DNA of 64,000 nt from Pseudomonas poae (GCA_004000515.1 CP034537.1:3424001-3488000); one strand, 5' to 3'; counted from the first letter of the stretch, positions 8,753-17,838 are shown. Translations and numbers: made by a program. The notes: a model not told the origin generated them from the letters alone.

Positions 8753-10369
8753 TTAGAAACGCGCCACACCAAAGCTGTTGGGTTGCAGCTGCCGCACCTC
8801 GGCCTCGTGGCAGATATCCAGCACAAACCCCAGCAACGTGCGGGTATCCCGTGGATCAATCAACCCGTCGTCCCACAGGTTGGCACTGCCGTACAGGGCG
8901 GTGGACTGGCTGTCGAGCTTCTGTGCAGTGACCTGCTCCAGCATGTCCAGCACCTTCGGGTCAGGCACCAGACCGTCCTTCAATTGCTTGGCCTCGGTGA
9001 CAATGCGCAGCACTTTGCCCGCTTGTGCGCCGCCCATTACCGCCGTGCGGCTGTTGGGCCAGGCGAAGATAAAACGCGGGTCCAGGCCACGGCCGCACAT
9101 CGCATAATTGCCCGCGCCGTAGGAGCCGCCCACCACAACCGTCAGTTTAGGCACCCGTGCATTGGCCACCGCCTGGATCATCTTCGCGCCGTGCTTGATC
9201 ACCCCTTGTTGCTCGGACTCGGTGCCGACCATGAAGCCGGTGGTGTTGTGCAAAAACAGCAGCGGCGTGCGGCTCTGGTCGCACAGCTGGATAAATTGCG
9301 CGGCCTTGCTGGCGCCCTTGGGCGTGATGGGGCCGTTGTTGCCGATCACGCCGACGGCGCGGCCCTGGATGTGCAGGTGGCCGCAGACGGTGTGGGCGTC
9401 GAACGCGGCCTTGAAGTCGAGGAAGTTGGACGCGTCGGCCAGGCGCGCGAGGATTTCGCGCACGTCATAGGGCTTTTTCGGGTCGTCGGGGATCAGGCCC
9501 AGCAGGTCCTCGATGGGGTACAACGGCTCTGCGTAAGCTTTTTGGGCTCCACCTGCAGCCGATCATTCCAAGGCAACGCGCTGACAATCTCGCGTGCGAT
9601 GCGCACGCCATCGGCATCGTTTTCCGCCAGGTATTCGGCGGTTCCGGCGGTTTGCGCATGCATCTCGGCGCCGCCCAGTTCTTCATCGCTGGCCACTTCG
9701 CCGGTGGCGGCTTTCAATAGCGGCGGCCCGGCGAGAAACAGCTTGGCCTTGCCGCGCACCACCACCACGTAGTCCGACAACCCTGGTTGATACGCGCCGC
9801 CCGCCGTGGCCGAGCCGTGCACCACGGTGATCTGCGGCAAGCCCATGGCCGACATGCGCGCCTGGTTGGCAAAGCTGCGCGCCCCTTCGACAAAAAATAT
9901 CAGCGGCGTAATTGAGGTTGGCGCCGCCGCTTTCGGCCAGGGTCACGACCGGTAATTTGTTCTCCATGGCGATCTGTTGCAGACGCAGGGACTTTTTCAG
10001 GCCGGAGGGGGAAATCGTGCCGCCCTTGATCGCACTGTTGTTGGCCACCACCAGCATGCGCACACCGCTGACGTAGCCGATTCCGGCAATCAGTCCACCG
10101 CCGGCGGCGCTGCCGTCTTTGTCATCGTGGAGTTTGTAGCCAGCCAGGCCGGCGAGTTCCAGAAACGGTGCGCCGGGGTCCAGCAGCAGGTTGAGGCGCT
10201 CGCGCGGCAGCAGTTGGCCACGCTTGTCGAACTTGGGCTTGGCCTCCTGCGCCTTGCTGAGCAGGTTGTGCTCCAACTGACGCAGGTGCTGGATGCCTAC
10301 CAGCATGGCGTCGCGGTTGTGTGCGAACTGGGCGCTGTGAGCGTCGATCAGGGATTCAATCACCGGCAT
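8753..10369 (-). CDS. atuC: Geranyl-CoA carboxylase beta (carboxyltransferase) subunit AtuC
   Basis: This is the carboxyltransferase subunit that accepts CO2 from biotin on AtuF. N-terminal RGQLLPRERLNLLLDPGAPF and C-terminal PLLFLHNTTGFMVGTESEQQ and VVVGGSYGAGNYAMCGRGLD are typical of the MccB/AtuC family. It lies 17 bp upstream of atuD in the operon. Two breaks are seen: near 9893 an extra T in a T6 run (after AADIF, expected VEGARSF), and near 9537 one A lost (expected EPKKAYAEPLYPIEDL). The corrected product is 538 residues, the usual length. It could be mistaken for the methylcrotonyl-CoA subunit; the operon context decides for AtuC. Confidence 0.88.
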
Positions 10370-10372
10370 GGC

Positions 10373-11245
10373 TTAGTTCTCCCCCTTGAGCACATCCGGC
10401 ACATACGCACGGTGAAAGCCGTTGAACGACTCGCTTGGCGGTTGCGCCTTGTGCAGCGGCCAGGCGCGGCTGCCCAGGCTGGCGGCGCCGTCGATGCGCA
10501 GGGTGCTGCCGCTGATAAAGGCTGCGGCGGGGCTGAGCAAGAAGACGATGGCAGCGCTGACTTCCGATTCGGTGCCGATGCGTTTGAGCGGCACATGTTC
10601 ACGCAAGGTCGGAATCACCGCCTTGAAGGCGCCTTCGTAGGTGTCCATGCCGCTGGAGGCAATCCAGCCCGGTGCCACGGCATTGACGCGCACCCCGGCG
10701 TAACCCCATTCAAACGCGGCGGTCTTGGTGAAGTTGTCCATGCCCGAACGCGCAGCGCCCGAGTGGCCCATGCCGGGCATGCCGCCCCACATGTCGGCGA
10801 GCATATTGACGATGGCGCCGCCGTGTTTGCTCATGGATTGGTTGAACACTTCCCGCGCCATCAGGAAACCGCCCACCAGGTTGGTGCGCAGAACGGTTTC
10901 GAAGCCTTTTTGGTTGATCGCGGCCAATGGCGACGGGTATTGGCCGCCAGCGTTGTTGACCAGGCCGTGTATCGGCCCATGGTCCTTGAGGATCTGGCTG
11001 ACCAGAGCCTTCACTGCCTCTTCATCGCGAATGTCGCAGGCTTGCCAATAGGCGCTGCCTCCGTCCTCGGCGATCTCTGCCGCGACCTGTTGCAGCTTTT
11101 CCGGCTTGCGTCCTACCAAAATCACCCGTGCACCCAAAGCCGCCAGTTCATGCGCGGTGCAGCGGCCAATGCCACTGCCGCCGCCGGTGATAATCACGGT
11201 TGTCCCTTGGAACAGGTCGGCTTTGAAGATCGAGTCGAAGGGCAC
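10373..11245 (-). CDS. atuB: Short-chain dehydrogenase/reductase AtuB
   Basis: This intact 290-residue SDR has the nucleotide-binding TGGGSGIG near residue 20 and NNAGG near residue 98. Instead of the classical YxxxK catalytic pair it shows MGHSGAARSGMDNFTK, where Ser and Arg occupy the Tyr and Lys positions. This resembles 2,4-dienoyl-CoA reductase-type SDRs. In the atu cluster AtuB is usually described as an alcohol or aldehyde dehydrogenase; the active site here suggests a CoA-ester substrate could be considered. The GTG start at 11245 follows AAGGAG, which overlaps the end of atuA, so the two are translationally close. Confidence 0.85.
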   Translation of the reverse strand: MPFDSIFKADLFQGTTVIITGGGSGIGRCTAHELAALGARVILVGRKPEKLQQVAAEIAEDGGSAYWQACDIRDEEAVKALVSQILKDHGPIHGLVNNAGGQYPSPLAAINQKGFETVLRTNLVGGFLMAREVFNQSMSKHGGAIVNMLADMWGGMPGMGHSGAARSGMDNFTKTAAFEWGYAGVRVNAVAPGWIASSGMDTYEGAFKAVIPTLREHVPLKRIGTESEVSAAIVFLLSPAAAFISGSTLRIDGAASLGSRAWPLHKAQPPSESFNGFHRAYVPDVLKGEN

Positions 11246-11257
11246 GGCAACGCTCCT

Positions 11258-13036
11258 TTATTGGAATAAGTCTGCGATGTGTTGCGGCACGGCGATGGGG
11301 ATTTCCAGCAGTTGCTGGGCGAACGCCTTGCCTTGCGGGTCGATGCGCAGGCTGGCGATACCGCCGCCGCCCAAGGCGTTTTCCAGCAGGAAATTGAGGC
11401 TGTGGCTGCCGGGCAAATACCAGCGCTCGACGCGACCGTGGAGCGGGTCGAGAACGTGGCCCATCCAGTCGACGATCACGGCCGGGGTCAACGCTTCGGC
11501 GATCCACGGCAGGTACTCGGGGGCCCGGGCGATCACGCCGATATTGCTGTGGTTGCCTTTGTCACCGGAGCGCGCCACGGCGAGTTTGACCAGGGGCACG
11601 CTGGCGTCGGCAAGGCCTTGGGGCTTGGGCGGGTCAAATGATGCAGCGGGCGTGACCGGCGCCTGGGTGGTGGGCAAGTCGCACAGGTGGCGCTGGCCCT
11701 GGAACTCGATCACGGGTGTGCACAACGACTTATCGACCAGGAATGAAAACAAGCGGATCAACGGGTACACCGTCGGCCGTCCACCGACGATGCCGGTGAG
11801 CCCCGGTGCCATGCCTGTCGCCGCCTGGGCGATCTCCCGGGCAAACAACACCAAGGCCTGTTTGCTCGGGTGACGCACCGCCAACTTCACCACCACTTCA
11901 CGGCAGTCGTGACGCCTGGCGTGGGCGCCGTAAGTGGCTTCGCTGCCGAGCAGTTCGATATTCACATCGGTGTAAGGCGCCCAGCCGCGTTGGCTGAACA
12001 GTTCGGCGGTCTTGCTGATGATCGCCTGGCTGACTCGTTCGGCCTTGGCCACCGCGTCGATGCCGGCGATCAGGCAACTGGCGGTGCAGCGAAAGCCATC
12101 CGGGTACGTAGCACTCACCTTGTACTGATCGGTGGGTGGCAGGCCCTTGGCCCCGTGCAGGCGCACACTGTGTTTGCCCTGTTGCTGCACTTTGACTTGG
12201 CTGAAATCGCAGATCACGTCCGGCAGCAGGTAGGCACGAGGGTCGCCGATTTCATACAGCAGCTGCTCGGCCACGCTGAGTTCACTGATCAGCCCGCCGC
12301 TGCCCTCGACCTTGTTCACGGTGAACTGCCCGTCGGCGCTGACTTCGACGATGGGAAAACCGATGTGCTCGTAGTCCGGCACATCGCGCCAATCGGTGAA
12401 GTTACCGCCGGTGCACTGGGCGCCGCATTCGATGATATGCCCGGCCAGTGCGGCGTGGGCAAGGCGGTCGTAGTCGTGCCACGACCAGTTGAACGCGTGC
12501 ACCAGCGCGGCGCTGACCACCGCGCTATCCACCACGCGGCCAGTGATGACGATATCGGCACCCAGTCCAAGCGCTTGGACGATACCGGGTGCGCCAAGGT
12601 AGGCGTTGGCGGACACACACATCGGCGGCAGCGGTGTGCCGTTGAACATGTCGGTGATGCCGTGGAATTTTTTCAGCTGGGGTTGCAGGTCATCGCCCAG
12701 CAGCACGGCGATTTTCAGCGGGATCGCAGCCTTGTCGCAGGCCGCTTGCAGGGCCGCGGCACAGGCTTGTGGGTTAATGCCACCGGCGTTGCTGATTACG
12801 CGGATGCCCTGGCGCTGGATATCCGACAGCAGGGGCGTAAGCACTTCGACGAAATCCGTTGCGTAGCCGGCCTGGGGATCTTTCATCCGCGCACCAGCCA
12901 GGATCGACATCGTGACTTCCGCCAGGTAGTCGAACACCAAGTAATCCAAATTGCCGCCATGTACCAACTGGGCGGCGGCGGTGCAGGTGTCACCCCAGAA
13001 GGCGCTGGCGCAGCCGATACGAACCGTCTTGCTCAT
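11258..13036 (-). CDS. atuA: Acyclic terpene utilisation protein AtuA (DUF1446)
   Basis: This intact 592-residue protein is the first gene of the operon. It matches the AtuA family over its whole length: [12 protein letters not shown] at the start, [46 protein letters not shown], and a C-terminal AtuA-like domain with [16 protein letters not shown]. AtuA is required for growth on citronellol and geraniol in Pseudomonas, but its reaction is not established. The start at 13036 is preceded by AAGGA. The promoter region upstream carries the two AtuR boxes. Confidence 0.92.
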   Translation of the reverse strand: MSKTVRIGCASAFWGDTCTAAAQLVHGGNLDYLVFDYLAEVTMSILAGARMKDPQAGYATDFVEVLTPLLSDIQRQGIRVISNAGGINPQACAAALQAACDKAAIPLKIAVLLGDDLQPQLKKFHGITDMFNGTPLPPMCVSANAYLGAPGIVQALGLGADIVITGRVVDSAVVSAALVHAFNWSWHDYDRLAHAALAGHIIECGAQCTGGNFTDWRDVPDYEHIGFPIVEVSADGQFTVNKVEGSGGLISELSVAEQLLYEIGDPRAYLLPDVICDFSQVKVQQQGKHSVRLHGAKGLPPTDQYKVSATYPDGFRCTASCLIAGIDAVAKAERVSQAIISKTAELFSQRGWAPYTDVNIELLGSEATYGAHARRHDCREVVVKLAVRHPSKQALVLFAREIAQAATGMAPGLTGIVGGRPTVYPLIRLFSFLVDKSLCTPVIEFQGQRHLCDLPTTQAPVTPAASFDPPKPQGLADASVPLVKLAVARSGDKGNHSNIGVIARAPEYLPWIAEALTPAVIVDWMGHVLDPLHGRVERWYLPGSHSLNFLLENALGGGGIASLRIDPQGKAFAQQLLEIPIAVPQHIADLFQ

Positions 13037-13072
13037 GAGAAATCCTTCTCCAAGTGGCTGTTGCCGAGACTA

Positions 13073-13132
13073 CCAAGCAAGCGCTTGGTTTGTAAACTCT
13101 CGACACAAAGTTTAAGCCAAGCGCTTGCTTGG
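13073..13132. promoter_or_regulatory. Twin AtuR operator boxes in the atuR-atuA divergent promoter
   Basis: Box 1 (13073-13088) is CCAAGCAAGCGCTTGG and box 2 (13117-13132) is its exact reverse complement, CCAAGCGCTTGCTTGG. Each contains the perfect palindrome CAAGCGCTTG. Their centres are 44 bp apart, about four helical turns, so two repressor dimers could sit on one DNA face. AtuR in P. aeruginosa is a repressor that binds inverted repeats in this intergenic region. Confidence 0.85.
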
Positions 13133-13195
13133 GTAGCGGCCACGGCCTAAATTGCCGGCCAAGACGTCCGTAGAAGTGAAGGTGAGGAGAGCAAC

Positions 13196-14206
13196 ATGGA
13201 TGAGCACAAAGCCCTGCGGGTGATGCGCACCATGGTCGACGGCGGCCAATTGACCGACCCCGACAGTGCCCGGGGCAAGTTGTTGCAAACCGCGGCCCAC
13301 CTGTTTCGTAACAAGGGCTACGAGCGCACTACGGTGCGTGACCTGGCCAGCGCCGTGGGCATCCAGTCCGGCAGCATCTTTCATCACTTCAAGAGCAAGG
13401 ACGAGATCCTGCGGGCAGTGATGGAAGAAACCATCCACTACAACACCGCGATGATGCGTGCCTCCCTTGAAGAAGCCACGAACGTGCGTGAACGCGTGCT
13501 GGCGCTGATCCGCTGCGAATTGCAGTCGATCATGGGCGGCAGCGGCGAGGCCATGGCGGTGTTGGTGTATGAGTGGCGCTCGCTGTCGGCCGAAGGCCAG
13601 GCCCAGGTGCTGGCGCTGCGCGATGTCTATGAAGCTATCTGGTTGCAGGTGCTGGGGGAGGCCAAGGCGGCCGGCTATATCAAGGGCGATGTGTTTATCA
13701 CGTATGTTTTCCGTGCCGAGGGCAGCCTCACGCTTGAGCAACTGGCCGAAGAAGCCCTGTTGATGGTTCTGACGGGCGGCCTTGGAAAGTTGTCTGGGAC
13801 CCTACCCACAGTGGTGTGTGCCGTGCCGAGGGCAGGCCTGGCCGAGCAGGGCGCAGAAGCCTGCTGCCGCAGCTGGTTGAGGCGCTCAATGCCTCTAGTG
13901 ATTACCAATTTGTACTGGTACCCACCTCGATCCCCCGGCGTTTCCGGGACTTTGAGCAGGGCCGCGTCGACATGGCGATATTCGAGAACCCTGACTGGGG
14001 CTGGCAGAAAATTGCTCACACCAGTGTCGATATGGGCCTGGAAGACGCAGAAATCTTCGTCGCCCAGCGTGAGGCCGGTCGCGGCCAGGACTATTTCGCC
14101 GACCTCACCGGCAAACGCCTGGCGGTGTTCAGCGGTTATCACTACGCCTTTGCCAACTTCAACCCCGACCCCAAGTACATGGCCGAGCACTTCAACGTTG
14201 ATATGA
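13196..14206 (+). CDS. atuR: TetR-family repressor AtuR with damaged C-terminus and lost stop
   Basis: Residues about 25-75 are a TetR DNA-binding domain (ARGKLLQTAAHLFRNKGYER, then TTVRDLASAVGIQSGSIFHHFKSK with the helix-turn-helix). The ligand domain follows to about residue 195 (GSLTLEQLAEEALLMVL). Two things are odd. Between GDVFIT and FRAEGSLTL a block of about 12 residues usual in this family (a GAL-W motif) appears missing. The natural stop after LLMVL is absent, so the frame continues for about 140 residues in the wrong frame of a solute-binding-protein remnant. A 15-bp direct repeat (13711 and 13821) marks the rearranged stretch. DNA binding is probably kept; ligand response is uncertain. 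The operator pair upstream supports autoregulation and control of atuABCDEF. Confidence 0.75.
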   Translation: MDEHKALRVMRTMVDGGQLTDPDSARGKLLQTAAHLFRNKGYERTTVRDLASAVGIQSGSIFHHFKSKDEILRAVMEETIHYNTAMMRASLEEATNVRERVLALIRCELQSIMGGSGEAMAVLVYEWRSLSAEGQAQVLALRDVYEAIWLQVLGEAKAAGYIKGDVFITYVFRAEGSLTLEQLAEEALLMVLTGGLGKLSGTLPTVVCAVPRAGLAEQGAEACCRSWLRRSMPLVITNLYWYPPRSPGVSGTLSRAASTWRYSRTLTGAGRKLLTPVSIWAWKTQKSSSPSVRPVAARTISPTSPANAWRCSAVITTPLPTSTPTPSTWPSTSTLI

Positions 14207-14462
14207 CAGCAACCTGTTGATGGTGGCGCGCGGGCGTGCGGACATCGCCTTGGTCACCCGCTCATACCTCAGTGATTTCATGGTGCGCAACGCGGAGATG
14301 GCCGCGCAGTTCCTGGTGTCGGAACGCATCGATCAGGTCTAACACCACTATGCGTTGCTGCGACCCGGCGCGTTTGCCGGGTTGCTCAAGCGCCTGCGGG
14401 ACAACGGCGAGTTGCTGAAAATCTTCGAACCCTACCGCATCGATGTGATGCCCACGCCCTGA
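13820..14462 (+). pseudogene. Remnant of a periplasmic solute-binding protein (family 3-like)
   Basis: Reading in a second frame, LLPQLVEALNASSDYQFVL, RRFRDFEQGRVDMAIFENPD, FADLTGKRLAVFSGYHY and RGRADIALVTRSYLSDFM form the body of a periplasmic substrate-binding domain (amino-acid/transporter type). The signal peptide and first part are missing and replaced by the end of atuR. A frame break occurs at about 14206 (after NVDM) and an in-frame TAA at 14340-14342 replaces an expected Tyr in DQV-HHYA. The combination of 5' loss, frameshift and nonsense substitution marks real decay, unlike the single-base breaks elsewhere. The last 50 bp recur at 15864-15913. Confidence 0.8.
14413..14462 (+). repeat. 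50-bp direct repeat, copy 1 (3' end of the solute-binding pseudogene)
   Basis: It matches 15864-15913 at 45 of 50 positions and both end in CCCACGCCCTGA. The two copies bracket the unknown gene at 14587-15796. Confidence 0.85.
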
Positions 14463-14586
14463 ACGACCGTCTATCGGACGGAAGAAAAACCTGTCAACTT
14501 CGACAGTAGCCAACGCCATGTGGGGCGGTCAGCCTAGTTCTTGATCTAAGAGCTTGTTTACTGTCCCCTTCCGTTGGAGGTTGACC

Positions 14587-15796
14587 ATGAATACGTCTAA
14601 AGGTTTGTCCAGTAACAGCATCTGCAGCTTTATCGCTGAACCCCCGGCGCCCACCGTACGGCAGGCAATGAATGGGAACTTGCTTTATCCTATTTTATCA
14701 ACTGCAAAACCCTGGATATACGAACTTGAGGTTAAATATCCAGAGATTGATAACGACCATCTAATTGACGTGAAGATAATGGGGAAGGACTTGATGATAT
14801 TCTGCTAGAGCCTAAGCCCGGAGATAAAGCCAACGGATTTGTTGTGTTCGAACTCACGGAAGCGATGATTGCTCTGTTTATTGATGGTGAAGCCTATATT
14901 ACTTATTGGGTGACCAGTGGCTCTGTCTCGGTACAATCCATAACACTCGTGCTCACAGTGCAACGCATAAAAGACTCTGATCAACCGATACCGGCTATGC
15001 CTCAAGCCAAAGGCAAGGTTTTGGACCTTAGAGAGATTCGCGAACTGATCCGTTGCACGTTAGGCGCTATACCCTTCGCGTCTACAAATATGCGTGTTTG
15101 GTTCGATCTGCAAGGCTTGGATGGAAGTTCTACGCCAATAACCCACCACTTACTCCAGGGGGAAAAGCTGGATGGAAATCAAGTAACAAAGGGGCTAGAT
15201 TTGACAGTTGATCGCGATTTTTTACACTTGTTCCAGGACTATGCGGGGCTCACATTAGTGATTTATGTGAGTTACAAGGGCCTCAATGATAAAAATCTGG
15301 CCACTGAGTTGAGTCGCGATACTTATCAAATTCGCCAGATACTGCAGGCTCGCTTTGAAGAACAGGATTTTGAGACGGAGCCGTTAAGTCTGATTTCGGC
15401 GGGGGGAGTATCACGGTTAACCATATGAAGATTGATTTGTTGAGTGGGTCCAATGGGGTGGCGGGTATCGATACTTTTGCGTACGCTCTTCCGGGAATGC
15501 GCGTAGGAAATTCAATCGCGGTGTGCAAAAACATTCACTCCAATATTGATCAGCAGCAACTTCTGATTACATTCGATGAGTCGTTGACCCGTTTGAAATT
15601 TGCGATAACCTGGGTGCACTTTTATCTGCGCGCTGAACTCTTTGATGATCAAGGGAATCTGATTGATGATCTGACGTTGACTCAGTGGTCAAATGTGTGG
15701 GCTGACTTCAGTTCGGCGGCGGGGATAAAAACCATGAAGTTATATTGCCGTGACTATAGCTTCTTGGACTTCTTTCATATGTGGATTAAACCCTGA
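14587..15796 (+). CDS. Beta-rich hypothetical protein, paralogue A (flanks the pyoverdine core)
   Basis: This is a protein of unknown function of about 403 residues. The start at 14587 follows a strong GGAGG. Two one-base losses are inferred: near 14785 (expected GLDDILLEPKPGDKANG) and at the G6 run near 15405 (expected SAGGSITVNHMKIDLLSG); otherwise the frame splits into three. The N-terminal 270 residues resemble the gene at 31899-33127: LTVQRI...VLDLREI against LTVRHF...WLDMRKF, and LTVDRDFLHLFQDYAGLTL against LSRDALNEFNDYGSVTL. The C-terminal 125 residues are a different, aromatic-rich beta domain (LFDDQGNLIDDLTLTQW). No signal peptide is visible. Base composition is more AT-rich than the neighbours, suggesting transfer. 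It may be a surface or carbohydrate-binding protein; this is a guess from composition. Confidence 0.65.
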
Positions 15797-15811
15797 CAGT
15801 AGAGTGTGATA

Positions 15812-15870
15812 TTCAGCATCTGGCCATTCCCGCATAACGTCAGTAGATGCGGGAATGGCCAGATGCTGAA
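15812..15870. repeat. Perfect 24-bp inverted repeat (large hairpin)
   Basis: Arms 15812-15835 and 15847-15870 are exact reverse complements (TTCAGCATCTGGCCATTCCC... and its mate) around an 11-base loop. Arm 2 overlaps the truncated copy of the solute-binding pseudogene end, so arm 1 is an inverted duplicate of that sequence. It lies between paralogue A and the PvdS box of the next gene and could stop or insulate transcription, although there is no T-run. Confidence 0.85.
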
Positions 15871-15913
15871 ACTCTTCGAACCCTAACGCACCAATGTCAT
15901 GCCCACGCCCTGA
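15864..15913 (+). repeat. 50-bp direct repeat, copy 2
   Basis: This is a diverged copy (45/50) of 14413-14462, the end of the solute-binding-protein pseudogene. Here the reading frame is closed by TAA after CTTCGAACCC. It sits immediately upstream of the PvdS box at 15919. Confidence 0.85.
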
Positions 15914-15918
15914 CGGGC

Positions 15919-15942
15919 TAAATTTCTACCCCTGGCTCACGT
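15919..15942 (+). promoter_or_regulatory. PvdS-dependent promoter (IS box) of the acetyltransferase gene
   Basis: TAAAT at 15919-15923, exactly 16 bases, then CGT at 15940-15942, 40 bp before the start codon. This matches the iron-starvation box TAAAT-N16-CGT recognised by the sigma factor PvdS. Confidence 0.88.
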
Positions 15943-15981
15943 CACTTCTCTATCTGTCGACGATTATCGTGAGCCCCTCCC

Positions 15982-16993
15982 ATGTCCAATCTGAAAGACC
16001 TGTCGACCCTGCCGCTGCCGGCCGGGCCCGCCTTGAATGCCGATGAAACCGACGCCCACCTGAGCCTGACCCTGGAAGGCCAGCCGCTGGTGCGTTTACG
16101 CCTTGAGCGGGGCGACGTGTTGCACGTGCATTTGCAGGACGCCAACCACGTCGCCCCGGCGCGCGCCTTATGGGCGGCCAGTTACTGGTTGTTCGTCAAG
16201 GAGCCTGCTCGCCAGCACCTGGTTTGGCACCTTGAACATGCGGCTGAAGACGCCTTGCGCAGTGGTTCGCTGGTTGCCACCGAGGTGGCCGGGCAATTTC
16301 ATTGCGAGCGCACGCTGTTCTGGCAACTGCCCCAGCCGTGGCTCGGGCAATCGGTGACTGGCAGCTACCCGCAACAGATGGTCATCAGCAATGGCAAGCG
16401 CCACCGCTCGCGCACCCAAGCCGCGTGGTGAGGTGTACCGGCGTTTTGACGCACGCCTGGGCGCTTGGATTTCCCTGCGCACCGTTGAAATTGATGTGGA
16501 CCTGGCGCGCTTCAACCGCTGGCAGAACAGCGAGCGCGTGGCGAGTTTCTGGCAGGAAAGCGGCAGCCTGGAACAGCACCGCGAATACCTGGACAAGTTG
16601 GAAGCCGATCCGCACACCCTCACGCTGATCGGATGCTTCGATGACGAACCCTTCGCTTATTTCGAAGCCTACTGGGCCAAGGAAGACCGCATCGCACCGT
16701 TCTACGCTGCTGGCGACTATGACCGTGGCATTCACATGCTGGTGGGGGAAGAACATCACCGTGGCCCGCACAAAGTCGCGAGTTGGCTATCTGCGTTGGT
16801 GCACTACCTGTTTCTGGATGATCCGCGCACTCAGCGTGTGGTCGCCGAGCCGCGTGCTGACAACGCGAAGATGATCGGCCACATGCAGAACCAGTGCTTC
16901 CACTGCGAGATGGAATTTGATTTCCCTCACAAGCGTGCAGCCTTGATGATCCTGGGGCGCGAGCGGTTTTTTGATCGGTGTGGATTGGTCTGA
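15982..16993 (+). CDS. Siderophore GNAT acyltransferase, PvdY(II)-like N5-hydroxyornithine acetyltransferase
   Basis: The C-terminal 190 residues form an IucB/MbtK-type acyltransferase domain (FNRWQNSERVASFW, FAYFEAYWAKEDRIAPFY, RGIHMLVGEEHHRGPHK, VVAEPRADNAKMI). These enzymes acylate N-hydroxylated lysine or ornithine side chains for siderophores. The N-terminal 145 residues are the accompanying domain of the long family members. A PvdS box lies directly upstream and pvdS is the next gene, which supports a role in making acetyl-hydroxyornithine for pyoverdine, as PvdYII does in type II P. aeruginosa strains. The frame breaks at about 16400-16425 (one base extra or two missing, in the GCGCCACCGCTCGCGC stretch). 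Corrected length is about 336 residues. Confidence 0.82.
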
Positions 16994-17009
16994 AGCCCGG
17001 ACGCTCTTT

Positions 17010-17156
17010 GTAGTGAGCGGGCTTGCCCCGCGCTGGGGGGCGAAGCCGCCCTAATTCAGCCGCCCCGTTCTTCCAGGTAGAACTCGGCTGTCGGTTTAGG
17101 GCGGCTTCGCCTCCCCAGCGCGGGCGATGCGGCGACCCGACAAGCCCGCTCACTAC
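17010..17156. repeat. REPIN (inverted pair, GTAGTGAGCGGGC family)
   Basis: The arm GTAGTGAGCGGGCTTGCCCC at 17010 is mirrored by GACAAGCCCGCTCACTAC ending at 17156. A second inverted pair (GGGCGAAGCCGCCC-type) lies inside it. It separates the convergent acetyltransferase gene and pvdS. Confidence 0.9.
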
Positions 17157-17189
17157 ATGGCAGTTTGGGCGCGCTTGGCTATAAGGGGT

Positions 17190-17741
17190 TCAGACCCGCC
17201 GCGCAAACGTATCGCTATGGCTGCCCGACACCTTGCGGCAATGCACCAACGCATCGCGAATCATGAAGTTCACCAGCGTCGGTGATACGCCCAATTCCTT
17301 GGCGATGTCCTTCTGCGGTACGCCATGCAAGCGATACATTTCGAACGCGTAACGGGTGCGCTGCGGCAACTCGGTCAGGGCGTCGGCGATGTTTTCCAGG
17401 GTGTTGAAATTGATGTGGGAGGTTTCCGGTGAAGCGCCGTGGATGACCACATTCAAGCCTTCCTCTTCCGTCCCCGAGTATTTGAGCTCCAGTGCCTGCT
17501 TGCGGTAGTGGTCGATCGCCAGGTTGCGCACGATCTGGAACAGATAACTGAGTTGGGCCTTGAACGATGAGGTGATCGTCGGTGCCGATTGCAGTCGGAA
17601 GTAGGCGTCTTGCACCACGTCTTCGGCGCGTGAGCGGCAGCCGGTAATACGTGCTGCGATCTTCACCAGGATCAGCCGATTGTCGACAAATGCCTGAAGA
17701 AGCGGTGAGTCACACCTGCCTGTGGATACGGGTTCCGTCAT
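17190..17741 (-). CDS. pvdS: Iron-starvation ECF sigma factor PvdS
   Basis: This intact 183-residue ECF sigma factor directs RNA polymerase to pyoverdine promoters. Region 2 is at residues 10-80 (CRSRAEDVVQDAYFRLQSAP, LSYLFQIVRNLAIDHYRKQ) and region 4 at residues 115-175 (ALTELPQRTRYAFEMYRLHG, VPQKDIAKELGVSPTLVNFM helix-turn-helix). The ATG at 17741 is chosen because the family begins MTE; a GTG nine bases upstream is in frame. A Fur box lies about 80 bp upstream, fitting repression by iron. It is transcribed away from pvdG-pvdL. In P. aeruginosa PvdS is also controlled by the FpvR anti-sigma factor, which is not in this window. Confidence 0.97.
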   Translation of the reverse strand: MTEPVSTGRCDSPLLQAFVDNRLILVKIAARITGCRSRAEDVVQDAYFRLQSAPTITSSFKAQLSYLFQIVRNLAIDHYRKQALELKYSGTEEEGLNVVIHGASPETSHINFNTLENIADALTELPQRTRYAFEMYRLHGVPQKDIAKELGVSPTLVNFMIRDALVHCRKVSGSHSDTFARRV

Positions 17742-17819
17742 GGAATTCACCTGATTGCTAAAGAGGTTAGGGGAGGGCGTCCTTGCTGAGGCCTCCTACA
17801 CATCGGGCAACAAATTAGG

Positions 17820-17838
17820 CTTAATGATAATGATTGTC
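17820..17838. promoter_or_regulatory. Fur box upstream of pvdS
   Basis: CTTAATGATAATGATTGTC matches the 19-bp Fur consensus GATAATGATAATCATTATC at 15 of 19 positions. It lies in the pvdS-pvdG divergent region, 79 bp before the pvdS start, consistent with iron repression of pvdS. Confidence 0.85.

Noticed and set aside
4817..13036. Leucine degradation (liu/methylcrotonyl-CoA carboxylase) cluster
   Set aside because: Subunit families are similar, but AtuA (DUF1446), the SDR, the gene order and the divergent TetR gene identify the atu cluster.
14844..15796. Two overlapping genes (ATGA overlap at 15425) in paralogue A
   Set aside because: The overlap is at a G6 run; adding one G joins the frames, and the joined length matches paralogue B.
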